A stretch of DNA of 64,000 nucleotides from an uncultured Sphingomonas sp. (GCF_913062585.1 NZ_CAJXWX010000005.1:103408-167407); one strand, 5' to 3'; numbered from the stretch's first letter, positions 28,730 through 38,822 are shown. The notes: a model not told the origin generated them from the sequence alone. Numbers and translations are program-made.

Positions 28730-29676
28730 GCGGTCCTCGCCTGGTTGATCGCGGCCGCCAGCGTCCGTTCGACGAGCGGCACCTTATATTCATTGTCCCT
28801 GGTGGGGCGGGCATCGGCGAACAAGGTCGCCGTCACCGCCTTGGCCCCTTGCGGCATCGCGGCCTCGGCGGCTTCGATCCGCCAGGGCTTGGGCGCGACC
28901 CCGCCCACCGCGACACGGCCGGTGCCGTCCTTCTGGACGACGGCCGCGACCGAGACGAGCGCGAAGGCGTAGGAGGCGCGGTCGCGCACCTTTTCATAGA
29001 TGTGCGTGCCGCCGACCGGACGGGGCAGGGAGACCGCGGTGATCAGCTCGCCCGGCTGGAGCGCCGTCTCGATATGTGGCGTGTTGCCGGGCAGGCGGTG
29101 GAAGTCGGCGATGGGGATGGCGCGGGTGCGGCCGTCCGAGTTCACCGTCTCCACTACCGCGTCCAGCACCCGCATGGCGATGTTCATGTCGCTGGGGTTG
29201 GTCGCGATACAGTCGCTGCTCGCCCCGACCACCGCGAGCTGGCGCGAATAGCCGCCGATGGCGCTGCATCCCGAACCCGGCCTTCGCTTGTTGCAGGCCA
29301 TGTTGGTGTCGTAGAAATAGGGGCAGCGGGTCCGCTGGAGCAGATTGCCCGCCGTCGTCGCCTTGTTGCGAAGCTGTCCGCTCGCCCCTGCGATGATCGC
29401 GCGCGACAGCACGCCGTAATCGCGCCGCACCCGCTCGTCGGCGGCGAGCGCCGTGTTGCTGACAAAGGCGCCGATACGCAGACCGCCTTCGCTGGTCTTC
29501 TCGATCCGGTCGAGACCCAGATCCTGCACGTCGATCAGATGGGTCGGCGTCTCGACCTCGATTTTCATCAGGTCGAGCAGGTTGGTGCCGCCCGCGAGAA
29601 ACTTGGCGCCGGGCTTGGTGGCTGCGCGGGCGGCGGCGACCGCATCCTTCGCACGCTCATAGGTGAAGGGCTTCAT
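28726..29676 (-). CDS. paoB: Aldehyde oxidoreductase FAD-binding subunit, PaoB-like
   Basis: Middle subunit (316 residues) passing electrons between the iron-sulfur subunit and [23 protein letters not shown] is the FAD pyrophosphate site, and [20 protein letters not shown] is the second flavin motif. The Cys-rich stretch [20 protein letters not shown] matches the extra [4Fe-4S] cluster known in PaoB and absent from most xanthine dehydrogenase medium subunits. That supports the Pao assignment. ATG at 29676 overlaps the paoA stop. Confidence 0.9.
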   Translation of the reverse strand: MKPFTYERAKDAVAAARAATKPGAKFLAGGTNLLDLMKIEVETPTHLIDVQDLGLDRIEKTSEGGLRIGAFVSNTALAADERVRRDYGVLSRAIIAGASGQLRNKATTAGNLLQRTRCPYFYDTNMACNKRRPGSGCSAIGGYSRQLAVVGASSDCIATNPSDMNIAMRVLDAVVETVNSDGRTRAIPIADFHRLPGNTPHIETALQPGELITAVSLPRPVGGTHIYEKVRDRASYAFALVSVAAVVQKDGTGRVAVGGVAPKPWRIEAAEAAMPQGAKAVTATLFADARPTRDNEYKVPLVERTLAAAINQARTA

Positions 29677-30347
29677 GCCTTGGCTCCTGCGACCTCGGCC
29701 ATCGCCTCGGCGATGTTGGAATAGGCGCCGCAGCGGCAGATATTGCCGCTCATCCGTTCGCGCATTTCCATGTTGGTGGGCTCGGGCTTGGCGGTCAGGT
29801 CGGCCTGGACATGGCTGGGCACGCCGCGCTTGATCTCGTCGAGAACCGCCACCGCCGAGCAGATCTGGCCCGGCGTGCAATAGCCGCACTGATAACCGTC
29901 GTGCCGCACGAATGCCGCCTGCATCGGATGCAGCTTTTCCGGCGTGCCCAGCCCCTCGATGGTGGTGATGCTGTCGCCGTCATGCTGGAGTGCGAGCGAC
30001 AGGCAGCTGTTGATCCGCTGTCCGTTCACCATCACCGTGCAGGCGCCGCACTGGCCGTGATCGCAGCCCTTCTTGGTGCCGGTCAGGTGCAGATGCTCGC
30101 GAAGCGTGTCGAGCAGCGTCGTGCGCGGGTCGAGCGAGACTTTGCGCGTCTGGCCGTTCACCTTCAGCGTGACGGGCATGGCGGCGGGATCGGGCGGCAT
30201 GGTGGTCTTTCTGCTCTGGGCCTCGACGGGGGCGGAGGCGGCCATGGCGGTCGCGGCACCACCGACGATCACCCCGCGGCGCGACACGGAAAATTCGCTG
30301 CGATCGGCCAATGGTCCGGTTCCCTTCCTGAATGCATCATCCGTCAT
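29673..30347 (-). CDS. paoA: Aldehyde oxidoreductase [2Fe-2S] subunit with Tat signal, PaoA-like
   Basis: Small subunit (224 residues) with two [2Fe-2S] clusters: [11 protein letters not shown]...C for the plant ferredoxin-type cluster, and [10 protein letters not shown] with CRCGAY for the second. The N-terminus carries a twin-arginine signal ([18 protein letters not shown]), so the folded heterotrimer is exported to the periplasm with this subunit as carrier. First gene of the operon. No XdhC/PaoD-type cofactor insertion gene lies next to it. Confidence 0.92.
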   Translation of the reverse strand: MTDDAFRKGTGPLADRSEFSVSRRGVIVGGAATAMAASAPVEAQSRKTTMPPDPAAMPVTLKVNGQTRKVSLDPRTTLLDTLREHLHLTGTKKGCDHGQCGACTVMVNGQRINSCLSLALQHDGDSITTIEGLGTPEKLHPMQAAFVRHDGYQCGYCTPGQICSAVAVLDEIKRGVPSHVQADLTAKPEPTNMEMRERMSGNICRCGAYSNIAEAMAEVAGAKA

Positions 30348-30636
30348 GGCACCCGCCTTCGCAAGCGGGCCCGCTCGCGTGAGATGGGCCGCATCGGCGG
30401 TGACGTTTCATGAAACGCGCGTAATGTCTTTTGGTCGCGTGAGAAAATATCCCAAGATAAAAAGGCCGACGAGACCGATTCCGCGCGACGAAGACGAGGC
30501 GAACTGGTAGCGTCGGTCATCGCCGGTTTGGTTTCGCAAGCGCTGGTGACTGAGAGACCTTGTGCTCCCGCTTGTCGCGCCGGAGCTTCCCCATCTTGAT
30601 CCATGCCGAACCTGGCCGCCGGGCGGTGCGTCGCCC
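30348..30636. other. Intergenic region without a supported gene
   Basis: Contains a locally AT-richer stretch. A 28-codon frame on the forward strand (30424-30510, MSFGRVRKYPKIKRPTRPIP...) lacks a clear ribosome binding site. A reverse-strand frame through the same bases is not protein-like. The promoter of the pao operon must lie near 30350-30400. Confidence 0.3.
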
Positions 30637-31041
30637 ATGACGAAGATATTCGTCACACCCGCCGAACGTGCGCGGGCCTATCGCGCCCTGATGGACGGTA
30701 TCCGGGTCATGGAGGAGCGGATAGCCCCGCTCTGGTCGACGCCTGAAAACGCGTTGTCGAACCGGCGGCGGACCGTTCGGGCGCGCGTGACCGCCAATGG
30801 CTTTCGCGAACTCGATGTCCTGCTCGCCCATTGGGTCGGCATCGTCGCGATGCGCCCGGTCCGGATGGCGGAGATCGACCATTGGCGGGAGGCGGATGCG
30901 GCCGACGATAGGGGCGGCGGTGGCTTTACCATTGCCGACATCCTGCGCATCGCCACCGAATATCGCCACGCGGCGCCCTGCCTGTCGGATGGTCTGTTGG
31001 ATTGTCCATCGGGCATCGCCGGATGTGACCTGGCGGCCTGA
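30637..31041 (+). CDS. Hypothetical protein, 134 residues
   Basis: A soluble, basic protein beginning MTKIFVTPAERARAYRALMD. It shows helical Arg/Ala-rich sequence, the stretch RMAEIDHWREADAADDRGGG, and three Cys residues toward the end. No family is recognised. The start at 30637 was chosen because upstream codons look non-coding. It is followed 30 bases later by another small gene in the same direction. Confidence 0.5.
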   Translation: MTKIFVTPAERARAYRALMDGIRVMEERIAPLWSTPENALSNRRRTVRARVTANGFRELDVLLAHWVGIVAMRPVRMAEIDHWREADAADDRGGGGFTIADILRIATEYRHAAPCLSDGLLDCPSGIAGCDLAA

Positions 31042-31071
31042 TCCCGTTTCTCTCTCGCGAAAGGCATGATC

Positions 31072-31281
31072 ATGCGAGACTCCGAACTGTTCGAGCAGCG
31101 CGCCACCGAATGCCGCGATCAGGCGGCGGCGACCGACCTGGCCAATGTCCGCGAACGATGCCTTCGTTCCGGGGCGGCATGGTCCGCCATGGCCCAGCGA
31201 TCCAAGCGTACCGAAGCGGCCCGGGATGCGCGGGCCGTCCATGACGCGACGCCGGGGCAGGACACCGGGGGCACCGTCTAG
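31072..31281 (+). CDS. Small conserved hypothetical protein, 69 residues
   Basis: Begins MRDSELFEQRATECRDQAAA, followed by DLANVRERCLRSGAAWSAMA. The pattern of an N-terminal helix with Phe-x-x-Arg-Ala-x-x-Cys and a later Leu-Ala-Asn-Val-Arg-x-x motif is common in small alphaproteobacterial proteins of unknown role. ATG 31072 has AAGG seven bases upstream. ATG 31066 is too close to it. Confidence 0.6.
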   Translation: MRDSELFEQRATECRDQAAATDLANVRERCLRSGAAWSAMAQRSKRTEAARDARAVHDATPGQDTGGTV

Positions 31282-31415
31282 CGCCGGCCATTCTCGCTCC
31301 CGATCAGCGAGGATAACGACAAACCGGGGCCAACGATCGTGGCGACGAACCGTTGAAGCCGTTGCCGCTCGCCGCCTTCCCGTGCACACAGGCTGAAAAA
31401 GGGCGAGGGGATGCG

Positions 31416-33032
31416 ATGCGCGGGGCAATGATTGGGGCGATGATGGCGCTGGGCCTGGCGACGCCGCTGGCCGCGCAACAGACTGAGGTTCCGCGCATCG
31501 TCACCAAGGCGGGGCGCCATGCGCTGCTGGTCGATGGCCGCCCCTTCCTGATGCTGGGCGCGCAGGTCAACAATTCCAGCAACTATGCCGCTGCGCTGCC
31601 CAAGGTCTGGCCGGTCCTCGACCGGATCCACGCCAATACGGTCGAGATCCCCGTCGCCTGGCAGCAGATCGAGCCCGTCGAGGGACAGTTCGACTTCCGC
31701 TTCGTCCAGACGCTGCTCGACCAGGCGCGCGCGCATGACAAGCGCGTCGTGCTCCTCTGGTTCGCGACGTGGAAGAATACCTCGCCCGGCTATACGCCCG
31801 ATTGGGTCAAGCTCGACAATCGCCGCTTCCCCCGGATGAAGACGCGCGGAGGGCAGGATCATTACGCGCTGACCCCGATGGCGCGCACCACGCTGGAGGC
31901 GGACAAGCGCGCCTTTGTCCGGTTGATGACCTATCTGAAGGACCATGATCCGCAGAACACGGTCATCATGGTCCAGCCCGAGAACGAAGTGGGCAGCTAT
32001 CGCAATCCGCGCGATTATTCGGCCACGGCGCAGCGCCTGTTCGAACAGCCGGTGCCCGAGGCGCTGAGCCGCAGGCTGGGCAAGCCGCGCGGGAATTGGG
32101 CGGCGGTGTTCGGGGCCCAGGCCGACCGGGCGTTCAACAGCTGGTATACCGCGCGCTACATCAACGCGATCGTCGAGGCGGGAAAGGCGGTGAAGCCGCT
32201 GCCCATGTACGTCAACGCCGCGCTGGCGGGGCCGTCCAACGTGCCCGATCCGGACGGCGTAGCGAGCGGCGGGCCGCAGCAGGACGTGCTCGACATCTGG
32301 AAGGTCGCCGCCCCCGCGATCGACGCCGAGGCGCCCGACATTTATGACCGGGACAGCCGCAATGTCGGTCTCTATCTCGACGCCTATGCACGGCCCGATA
32401 ATCCGCTGCTGGTGCCCGAGATCGGCAATGACCGGGCATTTGCCCGCTATGTCTACGAAGCGCTGGGGCGCGGGGCGATCGGCTTTGCGCCGTTCGGCAT
32501 GGATGATACCGGCTTCTTCAACTATCCGCTGGGCGCCAAGGCCCTGGATACCGCGACGCTCGACGCCTTTGCCGGGCCTTATGGCGCGGTGGCGGGGGTG
32601 ATGCGCGACTGGGCGCAGGCGGCGTTCGCGCATCCGAGCTGGGGCGCGGCCAGACCCGATGACGGCGGCGACCGAGAGACGGTGCTGGGCGACTGGCGCA
32701 TCCGGGCGGAATTCGGCCAGTGGCAGTTCGGCGAGAAGAGCTGGACCTGGCTGAAATCCGAGCCCGCGCCTTGGAAGGCCGAGCCGGTCGGCGGCATGGC
32801 GGTGGTCCAGCTGTCGCGCGACGAATTCCTGATGGTGGGCGACCATGTCCGAGCCCGCTTCGAGCCCGCGACGCCGGACCCCAGGGCGATGATCGTCCGG
32901 GTCGAGGAGGGGCATTTCGCCGAAGGGCATTGGGTGATGGATCGCATCTGGAATGGCGACCAGACCGATTACGGCATCAATATTATCGACCGGCCGGTGG
33001 TGCTGAAGGTCGTGATGGGTCGCTATCGCTGA
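31416..33032 (+). CDS. Secreted glycoside hydrolase, beta-galactosidase-like with DUF5597
   Basis: A 538-residue exported protein: signal peptide MRGAMIGAMMALGLATPLAA, then a TIM-barrel domain of the GH35/GH42 type (LVDGRPFLMLGAQVNNSSNY, IHANTVEIPVAWQQIEPVEG). The proton donor region is MVQPENEVGSYR and a second acidic region is LLVPEIGNDRAFARY. The last 150 residues fit the DUF5597 beta domain often fused to such barrels. The substrate is probably a beta-galactoside or related plant glycan, but this is inferred. Its end overlaps the histidine kinase gene by ten bases, tail to tail. Confidence 0.82.
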   Translation: MRGAMIGAMMALGLATPLAAQQTEVPRIVTKAGRHALLVDGRPFLMLGAQVNNSSNYAAALPKVWPVLDRIHANTVEIPVAWQQIEPVEGQFDFRFVQTLLDQARAHDKRVVLLWFATWKNTSPGYTPDWVKLDNRRFPRMKTRGGQDHYALTPMARTTLEADKRAFVRLMTYLKDHDPQNTVIMVQPENEVGSYRNPRDYSATAQRLFEQPVPEALSRRLGKPRGNWAAVFGAQADRAFNSWYTARYINAIVEAGKAVKPLPMYVNAALAGPSNVPDPDGVASGGPQQDVLDIWKVAAPAIDAEAPDIYDRDSRNVGLYLDAYARPDNPLLVPEIGNDRAFARYVYEALGRGAIGFAPFGMDDTGFFNYPLGAKALDTATLDAFAGPYGAVAGVMRDWAQAAFAHPSWGAARPDDGGDRETVLGDWRIRAEFGQWQFGEKSWTWLKSEPAPWKAEPVGGMAVVQLSRDEFLMVGDHVRARFEPATPDPRAMIVRVEEGHFAEGHWVMDRIWNGDQTDYGINIIDRPVVLKVVMGRYR

Positions 33033-34606
33033 CGCGCGGGCAGGGTGAGGCGCATGGTCGTGCCGCGCTCGGCCTCGGCAAGGTCGAGTGTGCCGCCCGA
33101 CCCGGCGAGCAGCGCCCGCGCGATCGACAGGCCCAGCCCGGTGCCGCCGCTTGTCCGGCGTGAGGTGAAGAAGGGCTCGAAGATGCGATCCCGGTCGCCG
33201 GGCGGGATGCCGGCGCCATTGTCGATGACATGGACGACCACGGGGGCAGTGGCTTCGACCCGGATCGTGATCCGGTCCGCCCCGGCCTGAAGGCCATTTT
33301 CGATCAGGGTGGTGAGGACCGCCTCCAGCGGTTCCGGGGCGATGACGACCCGGACCTGGGGGGCGTCAGCCTCGACCGCGATCGAGATCCCGTTCCTGCG
33401 ATGCGCATCGGCCAGCTTCAGGGCGACGCCGACGACATCGCTCTCGCCGTCCGCCGCGCTGGTCATGTCCGCGCGCGCCAGGTCGAGCAGGCGCGAGACG
33501 AGCAGGGTGAGCCGCCCCGCATCGGCATCGGCATTGGCCAGGAAACGCCTGCGCTCGGCATCGGACATGGTGGCGCCGTGATCCTGCAGCAGTTCGATCG
33601 CCCCGCGAATGCCGGTCAGCGGCGTTTTGAACTCATGGCTGACCGCATGGGCGAAGTTGCGCAGATAGAGCGATCGCGCCTCGATCGCCTCCGCCATGAC
33701 GGTGAAGTCGCGATATAGGTCCTGGATCTCGGTCGCAGCGGTCGCCGGAATGGCGGGCACCGTGCCGCGCCCCGCCGCCACGTCGCGCGCGGCATCCTGC
33801 AATTCCTCGATCGGCCGGGCGATACCGCGTGAGAGCAGGCCCGACAGCAGGATCAGGGCGGCGAGGATCGCGGCGATACCGATGACGATCTTGCCCCAGT
33901 CCTGATACAGGCCGACGAAAAGCGAACGCGCGGATCGGGAGACCAGCACCACCCCGACGACCCGGTCGCCGACCAGGATCGGCCGCGCATAATGGACCCG
34001 TGTGGCGGCGGCGCGTGACAGCCAGTCGAAGCGGAAGACCGCCCGATAGTCCGAATTGCGCCGCAGCACGGTGCGCGGTGCTCCGGCCAGCGCGGCGGCG
34101 ACCTCGGGCAGATCGGCATAGCTGCCGCGATCCGGTGAGCCGGTGACGATCCGCCCATCCCGGTCGAGCAGGATGATCGAGGCGAGCGTGGCGTTCCGCG
34201 TCGCCGCCAGTACCGGCAGCAGGCGCTCGGCGGCCGATCGGGCGTCCGGGCTGGGCGCGCCGCTCGGCCGGGGCTTGGGGCGCTCGGGCAGGATCGGTGT
34301 CGCGCTGAGATCGACGGCCGTATCGACCGCGCCGCCATAAGGACCGATCGTCCTGGGGGCGAAGCGGGTGACGGGGCGCCCCGGCGGCGCATCGGGCCAG
34401 AGAATCGCGGCACTGGCGGCGAGCACGGCCCCTTGCGCCTCCAGTTCGGCCTCGGTCTGGCGGACCAGCGTATTTTCATAGACGCGCAGGGCGACCGCAC
34501 CGACACCGGGCAGGGCGGCTACCAGGAAGAAGCTGGCGAACAGATAGGTGCGCAGGGACAGGCGCGGCCAGTGGCGCTTCGCCCAATTCTTGGCGTGGGA
34601 GATCAC
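33023..34606 (-). CDS. Sensor histidine kinase
   Basis: Inner-membrane sensor of a two-component pair, 527 residues. First helix about residues 14-38, a periplasmic sensing region of about 190 residues (with LASIILLDRDGRIVTGSPDR), second helix about 239-259, then HAMP. The phospho-acceptor is His324 in FAHAVSHEFKTPLTGIRGAI. The ATP-binding N-box lies at about 437 (LIENGLQAGA), followed by VIDNGAGIPPGDRDRIFEPF and GTGLGLSIARAL. The GTG at 34606 overlaps the response regulator stop (GTGA). A GTG at 34624 would add six residues. Confidence 0.9.
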   Translation of the reverse strand: MISHAKNWAKRHWPRLSLRTYLFASFFLVAALPGVGAVALRVYENTLVRQTEAELEAQGAVLAASAAILWPDAPPGRPVTRFAPRTIGPYGGAVDTAVDLSATPILPERPKPRPSGAPSPDARSAAERLLPVLAATRNATLASIILLDRDGRIVTGSPDRGSYADLPEVAAALAGAPRTVLRRNSDYRAVFRFDWLSRAAATRVHYARPILVGDRVVGVVLVSRSARSLFVGLYQDWGKIVIGIAAILAALILLSGLLSRGIARPIEELQDAARDVAAGRGTVPAIPATAATEIQDLYRDFTVMAEAIEARSLYLRNFAHAVSHEFKTPLTGIRGAIELLQDHGATMSDAERRRFLANADADAGRLTLLVSRLLDLARADMTSAADGESDVVGVALKLADAHRRNGISIAVEADAPQVRVVIAPEPLEAVLTTLIENGLQAGADRITIRVEATAPVVVHVIDNGAGIPPGDRDRIFEPFFTSRRTSGGTGLGLSIARALLAGSGGTLDLAEAERGTTMRLTLPARQR

Positions 34607-35325
34607 GCCGTCGCGCCGCCGCACGCTCCCAGCCGGTATCCGATCCCGGCGCGCGTCTCGATCAGGTCGGTGCCGCCCCGCTCGGCGAATTTGGCGCGCA
34701 GGTTGCGGATATGGCTGTCGATCGTCCGGTCGGTGACGGCGAAGCCCGGCCCGTGGAGCCGGTCAATGATCGCCTCCCGGCTGAACACCTTGGCGGGCAT
34801 GACGGCGAGCGTGCGCAGGATCGAGAATTCGGTGACGGTCAGCGGCACTTCCACCCCCGCCCAGCGTGCCTGCCACCCCTCGATGTCCAGGGTCAGGCGG
34901 CCATGGCCGATGACTGTGCCCGCCGTCTCCACCTGCGGCGGATGCGCATGGGTGCGGCGCAGGATCGCCATGACCCGCGCCACCACCTCGCGCGGGGAAA
35001 AGGGTTTGACGACATAATCGTCCGCGCCCAGCTCGATCCCCAGCACGCGGTCGATCTCGTCGTCGCGCGACGACAGGAACAGGATCGGCGTCTCGCCGCC
35101 GCTCCGCAGCCGCCGACAGACCTCCAGCCCGTCCATGCGCGGCATGTTGATGTCCAGGACGACCAGGTCCGGCCGATGCTGCGCCACCTCGGCCAGCGCC
35201 GCCTCGCCGTCCGCCGCCTCGATTGTGTCGAGTCCCGCCTTGCCGAGTGCGAAGACCAGCAACTGGCGGATATTGGGATCGTCGTCGGCGACCAGGATCG
35301 TGCGGGGCATGGGGCACAGGATCAT
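34603..35325 (-). CDS. OmpR-family response regulator
   Basis: A 240-residue DNA-binding regulator. Receiver domain with the acidic pocket ADDD at 13-16, phospho-acceptor Asp58 in LVVLDINMPRMDG and Lys107 in YVVKPFSPREV. The C-terminal winged helix has VPLTVTEFSILRTLAVMPAK and DRTIDSHIRNLRAKF. Its partner kinase follows with a four-base overlap, and the ATGA at its start overlaps the end of the DUF4173 gene. All three are therefore one transcript. Confidence 0.94.
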   Translation of the reverse strand: MILCPMPRTILVADDDPNIRQLLVFALGKAGLDTIEAADGEAALAEVAQHRPDLVVLDINMPRMDGLEVCRRLRSGGETPILFLSSRDDEIDRVLGIELGADDYVVKPFSPREVVARVMAILRRTHAHPPQVETAGTVIGHGRLTLDIEGWQARWAGVEVPLTVTEFSILRTLAVMPAKVFSREAIIDRLHGPGFAVTDRTIDSHIRNLRAKFAERGGTDLIETRAGIGYRLGACGGATA

Positions 35326-36821
35326 GACTGGTGCGGCTCCGTCAATACATCCTCCGGGACCGGCACCAACTGGCCACAGGACTGGAGACCGGGGGGCTTG
35401 GGGCGTCGTCCCACCAGTGTCCTTGCGGCCGATAGCCGCCGCGCATTGCGCCAGGTCCAGCTATGCCAGTCGGCTTGTTCGCTTTCGAGCTGTGCGAGCG
35501 TGCTGGCGATCAAAATGCGGGTGCGGTCGCGCAGGATCGGTCCTGCCGCGCGCCGCTCCAGAGCGATCAGGGGCAGAAGCGCCGATGGCCCCAGGCCGTC
35601 CAGATAGCATAGGTCGATATCCGCTGCGCTGCGGGCATGCGCCACGTTCCAGCTGGCGGCGATCGCGCCCAGGTCGCTGGCGCATCCGGCGGTCAGCACG
35701 ACCCCGGCGGCCAGCGCATTGGCGTTGACCAGCCACCGCGCCGAGCGCCCGCGCAGCATCCGCCAGACGATCAGCGCCAGCCCCAGCGCGACCAGCCCCA
35801 TCCAGGCGAGCGCCGCGATCCGCCATCCGCTGAGCCCGAAGGCCGCGATATAATCGACCGTCCGCAGGATGCTGGAGGCGACCAGGAGAATGTTCTGCGC
35901 GACCCACAGCACGATCAGGCGGCGGACCAGCCGGTCCCGCGACCGCCCGGCGACCAGCACGAACCCGCCCGCCAGCAAGGCGGTCACGATCAGCGGATAG
36001 GCACCGCGATGCGCATAATCGGCGAGCGTGACGCCATGGGGCAGGGGGGCACCGCTCCACAGAAAGGCGAGGTCGAGCGCGTTCTGCACGGCGAAGATCA
36101 GGTTGAACGTCGCCAGCGACAGGATCAGCGTCGCACGCCCGATCGGCGGCAGCGACGCCGGGCCGGGCCGGGCGATGAATCCCTGCGGCAGCAGCGTCCG
36201 GCGCGGGCGCAGGCTCGACCAGATCATCACCAGGAAGAGAAGCGAGAACAATATGCGCGCCGTCAGATCGGACAGGCCGGGAAGGCGCACCGAGGCGAAG
36301 GCCTGTTCGATCAGCGGATTGGCCTGGGCGAACAGGGTCAGGAACAACGCGCTGCCCAGCACCGGCACGACCAGCATTGCCGCTACCGCGATCGCTCGGC
36401 GCCCCGGCCGACGGCGGCGCGCGCGGGCGATCCGCGCGGCGTCACGAAAGGGTGCGACCAAGCTGCCTAGGCCATGGGCGAACAACCGTCCCGCCCAGTG
36501 CATCGCGTCGTCGAACTGGCGCAACGGCAGCAGCGTCGCCATGCCGATCGACACGCCGAACAACAGCCATTTGAGCGGCCCCGGATTGTCGACCAGCATC
36601 ACCCCGAACAGCGTCGCCATCGCGACCGCGACCCGCGCCAACCGGCTGGCGCGGACATCGGGGCGCAGGAGCAGCAACAGGACGGTCCAAGCCAATGCGA
36701 AGCCGCCCAGCGTCCAGCCGGGCTCCTCGCCATAGAAGAACAGATGCGCCAGCCCGACCAGCGCAGCCGCGCCGATCAGTTTGATCCCGAAGGTGAAGCG
36801 TCTGGATGTGATGACGGTCAT
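35322..36821 (-). CDS. DUF4173 polytopic membrane protein
   Basis: A 499-residue inner-membrane protein with about ten hydrophobic helices. Typical segments are FALAWTVLLLLLRPDVRASR, LFAQANPLIEQAF and AHRGAYPLIVTALLAGGFVL, which match the DUF4173 family. Its function is unknown. As first gene of an operon with a two-component system, it may be the controlled target or an accessory to sensing. GGGAG lies ten bases before the ATG. Confidence 0.8.
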   Translation of the reverse strand: MTVITSRRFTFGIKLIGAAALVGLAHLFFYGEEPGWTLGGFALAWTVLLLLLRPDVRASRLARVAVAMATLFGVMLVDNPGPLKWLLFGVSIGMATLLPLRQFDDAMHWAGRLFAHGLGSLVAPFRDAARIARARRRRPGRRAIAVAAMLVVPVLGSALFLTLFAQANPLIEQAFASVRLPGLSDLTARILFSLLFLVMIWSSLRPRRTLLPQGFIARPGPASLPPIGRATLILSLATFNLIFAVQNALDLAFLWSGAPLPHGVTLADYAHRGAYPLIVTALLAGGFVLVAGRSRDRLVRRLIVLWVAQNILLVASSILRTVDYIAAFGLSGWRIAALAWMGLVALGLALIVWRMLRGRSARWLVNANALAAGVVLTAGCASDLGAIAASWNVAHARSAADIDLCYLDGLGPSALLPLIALERRAAGPILRDRTRILIASTLAQLESEQADWHSWTWRNARRLSAARTLVGRRPKPPGLQSCGQLVPVPEDVLTEPHQS

Positions 36822-37016
36822 GCCGAACTCCCTTGTCGGGACCAGTTATGCCGCCCGGGATATGGAGGGCGGCCGGTCGGCGCGTCGTTCATCCTGTGTG
36901 GATCATGTGCAGAAACGGTGCAGAGGGCGCTTCGCCGGACGCGGCGATAAAGGGCTTTGCAGCCCAGTCCCAAGGGCTTAGCCTTGGCCTTCCGCACGAA
37001 TGACCGGGATATCTTC

Positions 37017-38822
37017 ATGCAGCGTCGCCAGTTCCTCGCCTCCGCCAGTCTTGCCGCCGTCACCGCCGCCTTGCCGCGCCTTGCGCAGGCGGCCGGGGGG
37101 GCGCGGGATGCGGAGCTGCGGGCGATGCTCGATCGCTTTTTCTATGCGCGGCTGGAGGACAGTCCCGAACAGGCGACCTCGCTGGGGCTCGACACCGGGC
37201 CGCGCGCTTATCTGAAGGCCAAGCTCGACGATGTCTCGCGCGCTGGCGAGGCGCGGCAGTTCGCCCGCGCCCGGCAGGAGCTGGCGCAACTGCGGAGCAT
37301 TCCCCGTGACGCGCTGGGGGAGGCGGCACGGCTGGACTATGACATTGTCGGCTATGGCCTGGACCGGGTCGTTGCGGGCGAGCGCTTCGGCTACGGGGCG
37401 AGCGCGGGCCGCTATGCGCCTTATGTGCTGAGCCAGTTGTCGGGCGCCTATCGCGACGTGCCCGATTTCCTGTCGGGCCAGCACCGGGTGACGAACGCCG
37501 CCGATGCCGACGCCTATGTCGCGCGCGTGGAGGCGCTGGCAGGCGCGATCGACGCGGAAACTGCGAGACAGCGGGAGGACGCGGCCAGGGGCGTGTTCGC
37601 ACCGGACTATATCCTCGACACGACGCTCAAACAGCTGGGGGCGGTCCGCGACAAGGCGCCCGAGGCGACCGGCCCGGCTATGGACCTCGCCGCCAAGCTG
37701 AAGGCCGCCAATCTGCCGCCCGACCGGGCCGGGATGGTGGCGAAGGTGATGGCCGAGCGGGTCTTCCCCGCGCTTGACCGGCAACGGGCGCTCGTCACCG
37801 AATTGCGCGGCCGGGCGGTGCATGATGCGGGCGTCTGGCGGCTGCCCGATGGCGCGGCCTATTATAGCGCCGCGGTGGCGGCGGCGACCACCACCGAGAT
37901 GTCGGGCGACGAGATCCACCGGCTCGGCCTAGCCCAGGTGGCCGAGATCGGCGGCCGGATCGACACCATCCTGAAGGCGCAAGGGTTGCGCCAGGGCAGC
38001 GTCGGCGAACGGCTGGTCGCGCTCAACAAGCGGCCGGACCAGCTCTATCCGAACACCGATCCGGGGTGCGAGGCGCTGCTCGAACAATTGCGGTCGCAGC
38101 TGGCGGCGATGACCCGCCGTCTGCCCGAACAATTTGCGGTCCTGCCCAAGGCGCCGGTCGAGATCCGCCGCGTGCCGGAGGCGATCCAGGCGGGGGCGCC
38201 GGGTGGCTATTACCAGTCCGCCTCGCTCGACGGGACACGGCCCGCCATCTATTTCATCAACCTGCGCGATACGTTCGACCGGCCCAAATTCGGGTTGGCG
38301 ACGCTCACCTATCACGAGGCGGTGCCGGGCCATCACCTGCAGGTCATGTCGGCGCTGGAGAGCCAGGACATTCCGCTGATCCGCCGTCGCGGTTTCTATT
38401 CGGGCTATTCGGAAGGATGGGCACTCTATTCCGAACAGCTGGCCGACGAGATGGGGATGTATGAAGGCAATCCGCTCGGCCAGGTCGGCTATCTGCAATC
38501 CCTGCTGTTCCGCGCGACCCGGCTGGTCGTGGATTCGGGGATGCACGCCAAGCGCTGGAGCCGCGAGAAGGCGACCAACTATCTGATCGCCACCACCGGC
38601 ATCGCGCGCGGACGCAGCCAGGGCGAGATCGACCGCTACACCGTCTGGCCGGGCCAGGCGTGCAGCTACAAGATCGGGCATACCGTCTGGACGCGGTTGC
38701 GCGACGAGGCGAAAGCGAAGGCAGGGGCGCGCTGGGATCCCAAGGTCTTCCACCATGTCCTGACGCTGGGCGCGATGCCGCTCGACGTGCTGGAGCGGGT
38801 GGTGCGCGAACGGATGGTTTAG
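37017..38822 (+). CDS. DUF885 family peptidase-like protein
   Basis: A 601-residue exported protein. The N-terminus MQRRQFLASASLAAVTAALP looks like a Tat-type or ordinary signal peptide. The DUF885 zinc-binding motif HEAVPGHH is at residues 433-440, in LTYHEAVPGHHLQVMSALES. RRGFYSGYSEGWALYSEQLA supplies the downstream Glu ligand. Further family motifs are PGQACSYKIGH and FHHVLTLGAMPLDVLE. Members are presumed metallopeptidases or carboxypeptidases of the periplasm. The substrate is unknown. Confidence 0.87.
   Translation: MQRRQFLASASLAAVTAALPRLAQAAGGARDAELRAMLDRFFYARLEDSPEQATSLGLDTGPRAYLKAKLDDVSRAGEARQFARARQELAQLRSIPRDALGEAARLDYDIVGYGLDRVVAGERFGYGASAGRYAPYVLSQLSGAYRDVPDFLSGQHRVTNAADADAYVARVEALAGAIDAETARQREDAARGVFAPDYILDTTLKQLGAVRDKAPEATGPAMDLAAKLKAANLPPDRAGMVAKVMAERVFPALDRQRALVTELRGRAVHDAGVWRLPDGAAYYSAAVAAATTTEMSGDEIHRLGLAQVAEIGGRIDTILKAQGLRQGSVGERLVALNKRPDQLYPNTDPGCEALLEQLRSQLAAMTRRLPEQFAVLPKAPVEIRRVPEAIQAGAPGGYYQSASLDGTRPAIYFINLRDTFDRPKFGLATLTYHEAVPGHHLQVMSALESQDIPLIRRRGFYSGYSEGWALYSEQLADEMGMYEGNPLGQVGYLQSLLFRATRLVVDSGMHAKRWSREKATNYLIATTGIARGRSQGEIDRYTVWPGQACSYKIGHTVWTRLRDEAKAKAGARWDPKVFHHVLTLGAMPLDVLERVVRERMV

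Noticed and set aside
30424..30510. 28-codon forward ORF, basic then acidic
   Set aside because: The peptide looks plausible in composition but has no ribosome binding site, and no homology can be judged by eye. It was left in the gap note.
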